Positions 1 to 6,025 of a DNA stretch of 6,166 bases are shown here, in pieces (the stretch's first letter is position 1; each line of letters starts with the position of its first letter). The stretch comes from JANOSH01 sp031415695. Lineage in GTDB: Bacteria > Actinomycetota > Acidimicrobiia > Acidimicrobiales > Ilumatobacteraceae. Under the pieces are notes generated by a model. That model was not told where the DNA came from. It ran no database searches and was given only the letters and a program-made list of their open reading frames with translations. The DNA lies in contig JANOSH010000030.1 in assembly GCA_031415695.1 (NCBI GenBank), forward strand, positions 1-6,166, read 5' to 3'. The position numbers and the translations under genes are program-made.

Positions 1-30
1 CCTTAAGTGGTCTTCACGATTTCGCAAGCT

Positions 31-63
31 TCATCGATCGACCAAAGGCGACTGAATCGATGA
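31..63. repeat. Inverted repeat, 8 bp arms, near the circle junction
   Basis: TCATCGAT at 31-38 and its exact reverse complement ATCGATGA at 56-63 flank 17 nt. The same pair recurs in the right-hand repeat copy at 6056-6088. Short inverted arms around a spacer are the usual form of a tyrosine-recombinase binding site, so this is one candidate; it could also be a chance hairpin. Confidence 0.35.
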
Positions 64-96
64 TCGCGCAGCGAAGGCTAGAGGATGGAATGATTG

Positions 97-119
97 TTGA
101 GCGAAGCGTTTGAGCGAAG
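97..119. repeat. Short direct repeat TTGAGCGAAG x2
   Basis: TTGAGCGAAG occurs at 97-106 and again at 110-119, separated by three bases. A shorter GCGAAGG form lies at 71-77. It may be a protein-binding repeat or a remnant of local duplication; nothing else supports a role. Confidence 0.4.
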
Positions 120-227
120 GGAAACAGTAGCGGAATGATCCCGAACTGAAGGAGATGGAGGAGAATACGACGACATCGAAAGGAGGCTCGAGCGGCGAGG
201 GTTGCGAGAGTCGATACCGTAGTTCCG

Positions 228-1328
228 CTACATGCGTCGGCTGACATCGAGCGCTCGATTCTTGTGAGATGCAGGATCGGCGTATCGAGTCCACATGGTT
301 CCGGTGCGCCAGCGCCCAAGTACTGAGAGTGAATGCGAGCTGGCTCCGGCTGAGTTGAGCGTGGAAGTGGCACCGATGCGGAAGCATTTGCCGGTGAGGA
401 ATAGTGCGTGGCCGAGAGCGAGGAGTTGAGTGCGTGCGAAGTTGAGCAGGGTTGTGGCGCGTAGGGGAACGTAGCCCGATCTCTGTAAGAAACATCCAGC
501 AACGTTACCTCGCACGCACGCCCAGCGCCATATCGCCATGACGGCTTCGGGTGCGGCGATGTGGACGAACTCTGCGCCGCGGCGCTGATTCGTCTTGCTG
601 ATGTGGAGAGCGATGGAGACATGATCGGGATTGTGGAGCGATGCGGGTGAGGAGCTGGCGGCGAGTGCGGGAGTGAGCAGAAGTGTTGCGGCAGGGTCGG
701 CGAAGAAGGACACTTGCGCGAGTTGGAGCCGGCGCTCCGGGTATGCAGCTGAGCCTAGGAATTCGGACGGTCGCAATCCTCCTCCGCAGGCCAGGGCGCA
801 TGCCCCGACGGCGAGGAGCTGCTCGTGAGTTCCGTGTTCGAATTTGGCAGCGAGTTGGCGTATCATGTTCATGGTGACGCCATCTGAGCGGCGTTTGGCA
901 GCTCGGCGGGACCGTTCGAGTTCGGATTTGGCATTGGCGATGCCATTGATGAGAAGGGACACGCGGTCCGATGCGAAAGGGTTGGGCGACAGCCAACGAG
1001 CTACGTGGTAGTTGCCAAGCGCCGCGCGATGGATCTTGATGGAACCCGTGGCGAGCTTGCCTCGGTCTGCGATTGCGGCAAGGTATTCCTCGGCGCGCTC
1101 TGCGTTGATTTCGGCGTCGGGGTTCCAACCCCGAGACTCTGCGTGGTTCTTGTATTGCTCGACGGCAGTTGCGTAGGTTTTGCGAGTGGCCGGAGCGAGT
1201 GCCTCTTCCAGGTAGCTGCGGACGGATGCGGATCTCGCCTCTTCGCGTTCCCAGCCGAACTGTCTTACATGGACGCGAACGGGGGCAGCGTCCCGATGGG
1301 CGAGGGCAGGTCGCGAGCGGTCGGGCAT
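228..1328 (-). CDS. Tyrosine recombinase (integrase of the DIRS/Ngaro-like element)
   Basis: This 366-residue protein is the site-specific recombinase expected to insert the circular DNA copy of the element into nuclear DNA. Residues about 30-145 look like the helical core-binding domain (SYLEEALAPATRKTYATAV near the start). The catalytic domain follows, with Arg186 in GGGLRPSEFLG, Lys245 in HISKTNQRRG, Arg317 in KCFRIGA, Trp340 in LGRW and the nucleophile Tyr349 in WTRYADP. In DIRS recombinases the third box is usually HSFRIG; here Lys314 replaces the His, while the rest of the box is intact. The start is a true ATG with G at -3, lying 64 nt inside the end of the RT gene in the -1 frame; the frame is open only to an in-frame TAA at 1380-1382. 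The stop is TAG at 228-230. Reinitiation after RT translation or a separate mRNA would explain its expression; no clear slippery heptamer is visible in the overlap. Family assignment is secure; activity is inferred. Confidence 0.92.
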   Translation of the reverse strand: MPDRSRPALAHRDAAPVRVHVRQFGWEREEARSASVRSYLEEALAPATRKTYATAVEQYKNHAESRGWNPDAEINAERAEEYLAAIADRGKLATGSIKIHRAALGNYHVARWLSPNPFASDRVSLLINGIANAKSELERSRRAAKRRSDGVTMNMIRQLAAKFEHGTHEQLLAVGACALACGGGLRPSEFLGSAAYPERRLQLAQVSFFADPAATLLLTPALAASSSPASLHNPDHVSIALHISKTNQRRGAEFVHIAAPEAVMAIWRWACVRGNVAGCFLQRSGYVPLRATTLLNFARTQLLALGHALFLTGKCFRIGATSTLNSAGASSHSLSVLGRWRTGTMWTRYADPASHKNRALDVSRRM

Positions 1329-2944
1329 GCCTGGCGGAAGGCGGGCACGTCCTGACGAGAGAGGCGATCGGCAGCGATGTTAGTGATGCCGGGGATATGA
1401 TGACAACGGAAATCGAATCCGTGTATCGCGGCGAGGTGCGTGAGGTGGCGGACGAGGGCGTTGAGGCGCTCTATCTTGCTGCTCCTCTTGCGGTAATCGA
1501 GTGCTTGCACGACTGGCATGCAATCCGAGCGGAAGGTGATGCGCTTGCCGCGCCATTGGTTTCCCCATGTGGCGGCGGCGAGGACGAGGGCGAGCAGTTC
1601 GAGGAACGGCATGGATCGTGAGCCTTTCGGCCCGAGTGCCCGATGGTACTGCTTGGGCGTCCAATTGCCGTGGAACCACTGGTCGCCGAACACGCCTCCA
1701 TATCCGGTTTCGCATGCGTCTGTGAAGAGTTGGATGAGCGGAGCTTCGGACCAGTGTTGATCGTACAGCAGGGAGATGCCATTCCACTTCGGGGCAAAAT
1801 CCCCCCACCACTTGAGGTCACGGCGAACCGCCTTGGTGAGTCGGTGCGGTCCAGGGCCTTTCCTTTGGGCCTCGGAAGTGAAGTCTATGAGGCGGCGCAG
1901 GTAAGATCGACCCGGGCGGACGACGTTGGTCGCCCAGTTGAGTTTGCCGTGTAGCGAGTCGAGTTCCTGGACTGTCGCGACCTCGACCCCCTCCCAATCT
2001 CGAAGGAGTGATTGAAGCTCGTGCAGCCGTTCAGCTGATAGAGACGCCGTCATGGCGACGGTGTCGAGTTCGATGCCTAGGAACGTCAGACAGGTCGCAG
2101 GGCCCTCCGTCTTGTCTGATGCGAACGGCACGCCAAGCGCGCTGCTGACCCGAATGGTTATGTCCAGCGCTGCCTGGGCTTGGTCACGAGTTTCAATCAC
2201 GAAAAGGAAATCGTCGATGTAGTGGACGATTGACTTGATGCCCGTCACGCGTTCGATGATACGCTGCAGGGCATTGGCGTATAGCTCCCACAGGCGGCAG
2301 GATGACTTGAGGCCGAACGGGAGCACGCGTTCATAGTAGTATTTGCCTTCCCACATGAATCCGATGAGCGGCCAGTCCTCCGCGCGTACGGGGACTTGCT
2401 TGTACGCCGCTTCGACGTCAAGCTTGACCAGCCAGCAGCCACGGCCGAGTTTTTGGATCCAGTAGATAGCTTGATCGAATCGGCCGAGTGGCGCCTTGAT
2501 TTCTGTGATGGAAGCGTTGATGGAATCGCCTCCGTACGGGTAAGAGAGGTGATGAATGACGCGGACGGCGGTCGAGTTGCGCTTGGGCACCGCGCCAATA
2601 GGCGAAGCGGAGAAGAATATGAAGGGCGGTGCGTCGAATGGTCCGGCCTTCTTACCCGAAGCGACATCTTTCGCGATCACCTTGGATACGGCGGCGATGG
2701 TGGCGGCGGAGTCGAGGGCAGAGCGGAGATTGCGACAGGTGCGGTTGGTTGAGCGGTTGCCGGTGAAATCGATAGGTACGCCGCGTTCGATTCCCTCCAA
2801 AATTTGTGCAGAGAGATCGGGAAAGTCGTCCGAATAACCTGAGGCAGAGAGGTAGGCTTTCCACCATTTCAGGTCGAGCGAGGTGAGGGTGGAGCGGGGA
2901 ATCCCGTTGAACGGGAGCGATTCGTCAGCTGGAGGTGTAGGAAG
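1265..2944 (-). CDS. Reverse transcriptase-RNase H (DIRS/Ngaro type), pol part of gag-pol readthrough
   Basis: This frame encodes the polymerase that copies the element RNA into DNA. Counting from the codon after the gag TGA, it is 559 residues long. RT motif A has Asp176 in VKLDVEAAY, motif B is LPFGLKSS at 208-215, and motif C is YIDD at 242-245 in HYIDDFLF. A connection with VVRPGRSYLRRLID follows at about 341-354. RNase H carries Asp409 (LFTDACETGYGG), Glu449 (ELLAL), Asp474 (FRSD) and Asp526 (HIPGITNIAADRLSR), so all four acidic residues are present. Only about 33 residues follow, leaving no room for a methyltransferase. The frame has no ATG until codon 197 (2354-2356), after motif A, yet the N-terminal 50 codons resemble a protein (LKWWKAYLSASG, SAQILEGIERGVPIDFTG). 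It is in frame with gag and divided from it only by TGA. A TTG at 2798-2800 is an unlikely start in a eukaryote. Readthrough of the TGA would give a fusion of about 1095 residues. Confidence 0.93.
   Translation of the reverse strand, partial: LPTPPADESLPFNGIPRSTLTSLDLKWWKAYLSASGYSDDFPDLSAQILEGIERGVPIDFTGNRSTNRTCRNLRSALDSAATIAAVSKVIAKDVASGKKAGPFDAPPFIFFSASPIGAVPKRNSTAVRVIHHLSYPYGGDSINASITEIKAPLGRFDQAIYWIQKLGRGCWLVKLDVEAAYKQVPVRAEDWPLIGFMWEGKYYYERVLPFGLKSSCRLWELYANALQRIIERVTGIKSIVHYIDDFLFVIETRDQAQAALDITIRVSSALGVPFASDKTEGPATCLTFLGIELDTVAMTASLSAERLHELQSLLRDWEGVEVATVQELDSLHGKLNWATNVVRPGRSYLRRLIDFTSEAQRKGPGPHRLTKAVRRDLKWWGDFAPKWNGISLLYDQHWSEAPLIQLFTDACETGYGGVFGDQWFHGNWTPKQYHRALGPKGSRSMPFLELLALVLAAATWGNQWRGKRITFRSDCMPVVQALDYRKRSSKIERLNALVRHLTHLAAIHGFDFRCHHIPGITNIAADRLSRQDVPAFRQACPTARDLPSPIGTLPPFASM
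2903..2915 (-). promoter_or_regulatory. Small hairpin downstream of the gag TGA
   Basis: The sequence CCCGTTCAACGGG is a near-perfect palindrome: a 4 bp CCCG/CGGG stem with a 5 nt loop. It begins 29 nt after the TGA on the coding strand. Downstream RNA structure is known to help readthrough in several viral gag-pol junctions. The stem is short, so a function here is only suggested by its position. Confidence 0.3.
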
Positions 2945-2947
2945 TCA
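2945..2947 (-). other. In-frame TGA between gag and RT: probable readthrough stop
   Basis: The gag frame (from 4552) and the RT frame (to 1265) are the same frame, divided only by this TGA. On the coding strand the context is AAA TCC AAC TGA CTT CCT ACA. A C just after UGA is the weakest termination context in eukaryotes, and UGA-CU starts the best-known leaky class. RT has no AUG of its own before its catalytic core, so readthrough, as in gammaretroviral gag-pol, is the simplest explanation. No other in-frame TGA occurs in the four genes and Trp is always TGG, so reassigned UGA is unlikely. A mutation or assembly error in a single gag-pol frame remains possible. Confidence 0.7.
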
Positions 2948-4552
2948 GTTGGATTTCGCGGCGCCAGGCTCGAGTGGCGGGGGACCTCTGTCCCGATTCC
3001 TGCCCACTCGTTTTCCGCCTGATCCGTGTGCCATCCGCGCTGACCGGGTCTCGTGCAGGGCCGGCGCGGGGCGGAGTGTGCCTTTTGAGGGGCAATTTTG
3101 AGCTGTGTGCGACTGCGGTGTCGGGCAACCCACGAGGTTGCATTGGTGCTTGTGGCGACACGCGGCCCCCCATTGGCAACCTGCTCCGGTGTTGAATTGC
3201 CAGCAGAGTTCGCCGCTAGGTGCTCGAGCGGAGGCTGGTCGGCTTGGCACTGAGGCCGAGGATGCTGCCACGGCGGCCGAGGCTGGACGACGACCGTGAG
3301 ATGCCCAGACAGAGTCCAGAACGGCTCGGTCGTATGGTCCGAATGATCTCCTCTCGTGGACGCACGCGTGGAGCTGCTGCTCTGCGTACTGACGTGCTGA
3401 TTCGAAGCCAGATTCGCGATCGATCGCGATCATCGTCTTGGCGAGCGCCATCCAGTCGGCGAGGGCTTGCGGTCGCTCTACTAGAGCGGGGTAAATGGTG
3501 CTCACGAGGCAGTCGAAGAAAGCGCGTAAGTCCGTCAGTGGCGGCGCCTTGAGGGTGTTGGTCGCCTTGACGGTCGAGTCTGCCGTCATGCCGATGAGGT
3601 GTGTGAACTCGGCGTTCGCTCGGCCTGACTCGAGCTCTTCGATAGTGATCGGGGTCGCGAGTCCGATGGATGTAAGCTTTCCGGATTGAATGAGGTAGAC
3701 GAGTGCATCGGAAGCCGGGGCGTAAGCTGGTGCGCGGTAGGAGCGGCGGAGGTCGGCGTGCGCTGCGGTCGATGTGTAAGGTGTGGATGTGAGTGCGAAG
3801 CGAGGAAAGGGCGGGCCCGCGTCCGCGAGGCGCTGGAGCTCCTTGTCGCGGCGGGAGAGTGTGCTTTTTGTGTCTGTGTGCTGACTTTCGGTTGTGACTG
3901 GTGCGAGTAGGCGCGATTTCCGAATGTCGACGTTCTGCTCGTGCGCATACGGCAGATCTCGACGCATTCCACATCCTGTGCAGAATCGGGGCACTGACCC
4001 CGTGAGGCAATGCGGGCAATCGTCGAGATCCGGTGCGCGGAGCGGCTTGGCTGCTGCGGCGGGCGCGGTTTGCACAGGCAAAGGCACCTCGTCGTCGCTG
4101 TCATCCTCGGATGATTGCGATTCTTGCGCGTCGTCGTCCGTAGGTGCATCGAGTACGTGGTCCCCGGTTCCTACGAACGCCTGACCTGCGCGATCTTTGT
4201 AGTTCTTCTTGAGGGCGGCGACGGAGGCCGGCGGTTCGATCTTGAGATCCACGAGCTTGGCCAGGACGAGTTCGCGGTTGCCTGCGTTCGTCGCCTTGAC
4301 CGGCCAGCCTTGGGAATCTGATCCCCACCACCATAGAAGCTCCGTGTCGTAACGAGCGTAGGCTGCGGCGATGGAGGCGGTCTTGGCGCGGGAGATTTGG
4401 GCGGCGTCGGCTCGCTCGAGGTCGGCGACCATGAAGTCGCTTGCCAGTCTGCGCGGCTCACCCCTCACCCGCTTCGGCCCGTCGGACCGAACCTTGGGAG
4501 GAGCGCTGGCTGCCGCCTTGCGCTTGTCTCCTTTAGCTTTCTTGGTACTCAT
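2945..4552 (-). CDS. Gag-like protein with C4 zinc ribbon and CCCH zinc finger
   Basis: This 535-residue protein occupies the gag position directly upstream of RT and probably binds and packages the element RNA. The basic start (KKAKGDKRKAA) is followed by a helical region and an acidic, Ser-rich linker at about 138-155. A C4 zinc ribbon comes next (Cys179, Cys182, Cys191, Cys194 in CPHCLTGSVPRFCTGC). A helical domain spans about 285-420 (FFDCLVSTIYPALVERP, FESARQYAEQQLHACVHERR), the part most like other DIRS/Ngaro gag proteins. Near the C-terminus a C-x8-C-x5-C-x3-H finger uses Cys450, Cys459, Cys465 and His469. It is followed at once by a second cluster, Cys471, Cys476, His482 and Cys487. 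The ATG has A at -3 and overlaps the end of ORF1 by 20 nt in another frame. Translation ends at a TGA that is followed by C and by the in-frame RT. The gag role rests on position and zinc fingers, not on a database match. Confidence 0.82.
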   Translation of the reverse strand: MSTKKAKGDKRKAAASAPPKVRSDGPKRVRGEPRRLASDFMVADLERADAAQISRAKTASIAAAYARYDTELLWWWGSDSQGWPVKATNAGNRELVLAKLVDLKIEPPASVAALKKNYKDRAGQAFVGTGDHVLDAPTDDDAQESQSSEDDSDDEVPLPVQTAPAAAAKPLRAPDLDDCPHCLTGSVPRFCTGCGMRRDLPYAHEQNVDIRKSRLLAPVTTESQHTDTKSTLSRRDKELQRLADAGPPFPRFALTSTPYTSTAAHADLRRSYRAPAYAPASDALVYLIQSGKLTSIGLATPITIEELESGRANAEFTHLIGMTADSTVKATNTLKAPPLTDLRAFFDCLVSTIYPALVERPQALADWMALAKTMIAIDRESGFESARQYAEQQLHACVHERRSFGPYDRAVLDSVWASHGRRPASAAVAASSASVPSRPASARAPSGELCWQFNTGAGCQWGAACRHKHQCNLVGCPTPQSHTAQNCPSKGTLRPAPALHETRSARMAHGSGGKRVGRNRDRGPPPLEPGAAKSN

Positions 4553-5594
4553 CCTGCCCGGTCGGCGAATCTGATCCGTCTCCGGGGTATTTGGTCTCGT
4601 CCGTCCACTCTACGACGCGGTTCACGCGGTCCAGGCCGGTGCCGATGAAACCGCGTTCTCCGGCCGCTTGTCTCTGCGTGAGTGCGCGGAGCGCGTTGCG
4701 ACCAGTCACTCCGAGGGGAGTCCCGCCTGGCTTGGCGAGTCTGATCTTGTTGGCGGCGCTCTTGCGCTCCTTGTACTGAGCGTTTGCCCAGGCTGATCCG
4801 GCAGGATCCTGCGGGGCCGAGGGGGCCGATGTGGTCGAGGATGCCGCGTTGAGCTCCTTGAGTAACGCGGCCTTCTGCGCCGTCGAGAGGCTGTCGACGA
4901 ACGCGCTCGGGTCTTCGACGGCCGCTTTGACGACCTCTTTGTCGATTCTTTGCTTCTTTTTCTTCCTCGACGTTGTTGCGGCGGCTGCGGCCGGTGAGTC
5001 CGGTGCTGCTGCTGCGGCGGCGGCCGATCGCTTGTGCTGCTGGCGGTGCTTGGCCTTCTTGAGCGGGATGATTTCGAGTTTGGCGCCGAGATCCGAGGCT
5101 GCAAGGAGTGCCACGCGCGCTGCCTTCTCGTCGGGGGTTAGATCGTCGTCGGGCTCTGAACCCGATGCTGACTCTGCGGGTTCGTCACTCGAGTGTGGTC
5201 GCCTTCGAGTGTGGAGGATCACGAGGCCGGCTGCCCGAGCTTGTTCTCTGAGGGCGTCCTCCCTTCCCCGTCTAGCTTCGGCGCGCCGGGCTGCTTCCTC
5301 ACGTACTCTCTCTTCTTTCTTTTGGGCCCGCGCGGCCCGATGGAGTCCGCGTTCGTGCTCGGTCCAAGCCTCGTTGACCCGGTCTAGCCACGCCGGCGGG
5401 CAGCCTGATGTGTCCGGGTCGAAGTTCGTGCAGGTGTACGCGTGCGCCCACGCCTTGTCCGCGGCGGTGCGTTTTTCAACCTTTTCGGAAAAGTCGACCG
5501 GTTGGTGTGCCAAGATCCACTTGATCTTCCAGCCAGTGGCCTCGTCGTAGCTGTGTGTGGCGACTCGTCTAGGCAAACGAGACGCAATAGACAT
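4533..5594 (-). CDS. ORF1: unrecognised charged coiled-coil protein of the element
   Basis: I do not recognise this 353-residue protein. Residues about 10-75 look globular (YDEATGWKIKWILAHQPVDF, AWAHAYTCTNFDP, PPAWLDRVNEAW). Residues about 76-122 are rich in Glu, Arg and Ala with heptad-like spacing (QKKEERVREEAARRAEARRG) and probably form a long helix or coiled coil. An acidic Ser-rich stretch (about 135-157), basic patches (KKAKHRQQHKR, SRKKKKQR at 209-216, a possible nuclear signal) and alanine runs follow. A second ordered piece at about 225-250 (DPSAFVDSLSTAQKAALLKEL) precedes a tail with GVTGRNALRALTQRQ and GERGFIGTG. The ATG has A at -3 and an in-frame TAA lies four codons upstream, so the start is firm. 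It is the first gene of the element and overlaps gag. It could be an extra structural or nucleic-acid-binding protein; this is inference from charge, order and position. Confidence 0.75.
   Translation of the reverse strand: MSIASRLPRRVATHSYDEATGWKIKWILAHQPVDFSEKVEKRTAADKAWAHAYTCTNFDPDTSGCPPAWLDRVNEAWTEHERGLHRAARAQKKEERVREEAARRAEARRGREDALREQARAAGLVILHTRRRPHSSDEPAESASGSEPDDDLTPDEKAARVALLAASDLGAKLEIIPLKKAKHRQQHKRSAAAAAAAPDSPAAAAATTSRKKKKQRIDKEVVKAAVEDPSAFVDSLSTAQKAALLKELNAASSTTSAPSAPQDPAGSAWANAQYKERKSAANKIRLAKPGGTPLGVTGRNALRALTQRQAAGERGFIGTGLDRVNRVVEWTDETKYPGDGSDSPTGQDEYQES
4977..5024 (-). repeat. Alanine-coding low-complexity tract in ORF1
   Basis: GCN codons encode seven alanines (residues 191-197), then PDSP, then five alanines (202-206). 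The tract divides the coiled-coil part from the basic KKKK patch and probably acts as a flexible or helical linker. Such repeats are prone to slip, so length may vary between copies. Confidence 0.6.
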
Positions 5595-5613
5595 GCTGTG
5601 GGGAGGTTAGCTC
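5595..5613 (-). promoter_or_regulatory. Possible 3' splice site just before the ORF1 ATG
   Basis: On the coding strand GCTAACCTCCCCACAG ends one base before the ORF1 ATG. CTAAC resembles a branch point and the pyrimidine-rich CCTCCCCACAG resembles an acceptor, at a spacing seen in fungal introns. No matching donor was established, and an intron would be odd in a retroelement leader, so this is tentative. Confidence 0.15.
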
Positions 5614-5655
5614 CTGCTCAGGTGCTGTTCTCTCCCTGTTCTGTCGTGCAATGCA

Positions 5656-5673
5656 TCGGGGAGCACGCCCCGA
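5656..5673 (-). promoter_or_regulatory. Stem-loop in the ORF1 leader
   Basis: TCGGGG at 5656-5661 and CCCCGA at 5668-5673 form a perfect 6 bp GC-rich stem around a 6 nt loop. GCAT (5653-5656) and ATGC (5677-5680) could extend it with a small bulge. It lies about 62 nt upstream of the ORF1 ATG on the coding strand and could influence translation or RNA packaging; this is inferred from position only. Confidence 0.4.
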
Positions 5674-5931
5674 AACATGCGTGAGCTGTGTTGCGAGACT
5701 CCACCCTCTCGCCCGGTCCTGCGGCTCTGCGGTGCGAGTTCAGAGCGGCGGAAGCGATGCCGACCTCCGTTACCGGTGCAGTCAGCTGTAGTGTAGTAAG
5801 CGTGTGTGTACTGTCCTTATGAAAAGATTGGGGACAGGAACGCGAATGCGCTGGAGCATGAAGCAGCGCTTCGGAGTGAGAGAAGCATGCGCGTGGGCTG
5901 GACAGGAAGGACGGAAAGACCCAACGCGGAG

Positions 5932-5960
5932 ACGCGCCTTGCGCGTTGCGCGCAGCGCGT
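5932..5960. repeat. GC-rich alternating hairpin segment
   Basis: ACGCGC at 5932-5937 can pair with GCGCGT at 5941-5946 (3 nt loop) or with the second GCGCGT at 5955-5960. GCGCG and CGCGC at 5941-5945 and 5949-5953 also pair with each other. The segment can therefore fold in competing ways. It sits in the non-coding region and may mark a terminal-repeat boundary or recombination site, but no partner sequence proves it. Confidence 0.4.
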
Positions 5961-6025
5961 GCACGGTGGAGATAGTAGCATGGATGGGATTGGGCCTCTG
6001 CGCCCGCATGCACTCCGATTAACTT

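Larger units (their letters stand above)
1..141. repeat. 141-bp terminal direct repeat, left copy (circle overlap)
   Basis: Bases 1-141, starting ccttaagtgg and ending cggaatgatcc, are identical to the last 141 bases of the window. Exact identity, a length equal to a common maximum assembly k-mer, and exact placement at both ends indicate that one copy is redundant and the molecule or graph path is circular. It is not convincing as an LTR: it lies wholly in the non-coding gap and ends exactly at the window edges. Confidence 0.95.
1..227. other. Non-coding region downstream of the recombinase gene
   Basis: This stretch follows the recombinase stop and should hold the 3' untranslated region and part of the terminal repeats of the element. 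I see no convincing gene and no AATAAA-type polyadenylation signal on the coding strand. It contains an inverted repeat at 31-63 and a repeated 10-mer at 97-119. Open frames here on either strand are short, low in complexity or share no domain with known proteins. Confidence 0.6.
1..6025 (-). mobile_element. DIRS-order (Ngaro-like) tyrosine-recombinase retrotransposon, circular unit
   Basis: All four genes read on the minus strand in the order ORF1, gag-like, RT-RNase H, tyrosine recombinase. A DIRS-type RT with a YIDD box and an RNase H domain, followed by a tyrosine recombinase and no DDE integrase, defines the DIRS order. The separate downstream recombinase and the lack of a methyltransferase after RNase H fit Ngaro-type elements better than DIRS1 or PAT types. 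One unit is 6025 bp, because the window ends repeat exactly for 141 bp. Every expected catalytic gene is full length and open apart from one in-frame TGA, so the copy looks recent or active. The extra ORF1 upstream of gag is unusual. Exact clade and host cannot be fixed from this sequence alone. Confidence 0.88.
5595..6025. other. Non-coding leader region upstream of ORF1
   Basis: These 431 bp precede ORF1 on the coding strand and should hold the promoter, the 5' untranslated region and part of the terminal repeats. I see no TATA box. An open frame at 5618-6052 on the minus strand would start at TTG, crosses the circle join and has no recognisable domain, so I do not call it. The strand complementary to the plus text carries ATGs upstream of ORF1 at 5654-5656 and 5675-5677. 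Structured elements inside are listed separately. Confidence 0.55.

Noticed and set aside
1..141. Long terminal repeat of an LTR retrotransposon
   Set aside because: The repeat ends exactly at the window edges, equals a common k-mer length, and the element has a tyrosine recombinase rather than a DDE integrase or protease.
14..622. 202-residue minus-strand open frame overlapping the recombinase 3' end
   Set aside because: Overlaps the recombinase catalytic domain out of frame and continues into the non-coding repeat; Ser-rich with no motif.
1265..1400. DAM-like methyltransferase domain after RNase H, as in DIRS1
   Set aside because: Only about 33 residues follow the last RNase H Asp, and no methyltransferase motif is seen.
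2652..2867. 71-residue minus-strand open frame starting with ATG before RT, as a separate RT start
   Set aside because: It is in a different frame from RT, Arg-rich and without domain, so it cannot supply the RT start without a frameshift.
2945..2947. UGA reassigned to an amino acid in the host code
   Set aside because: No other in-frame TGA occurs in the four genes and Trp is always TGG, so general reassignment is unlikely.
3216..4019. 267-residue minus-strand open frame inside gag
   Set aside because: Out of frame with gag, Arg/Ser/His/Pro-rich composition typical of a shifted reading of a GC-rich gene.
4831..5550. 239-residue plus-strand open frame
   Set aside because: It is the antisense of ORF1, rich in Ala and Ser from the mirrored codons, with no domain; a GC-rich shadow.
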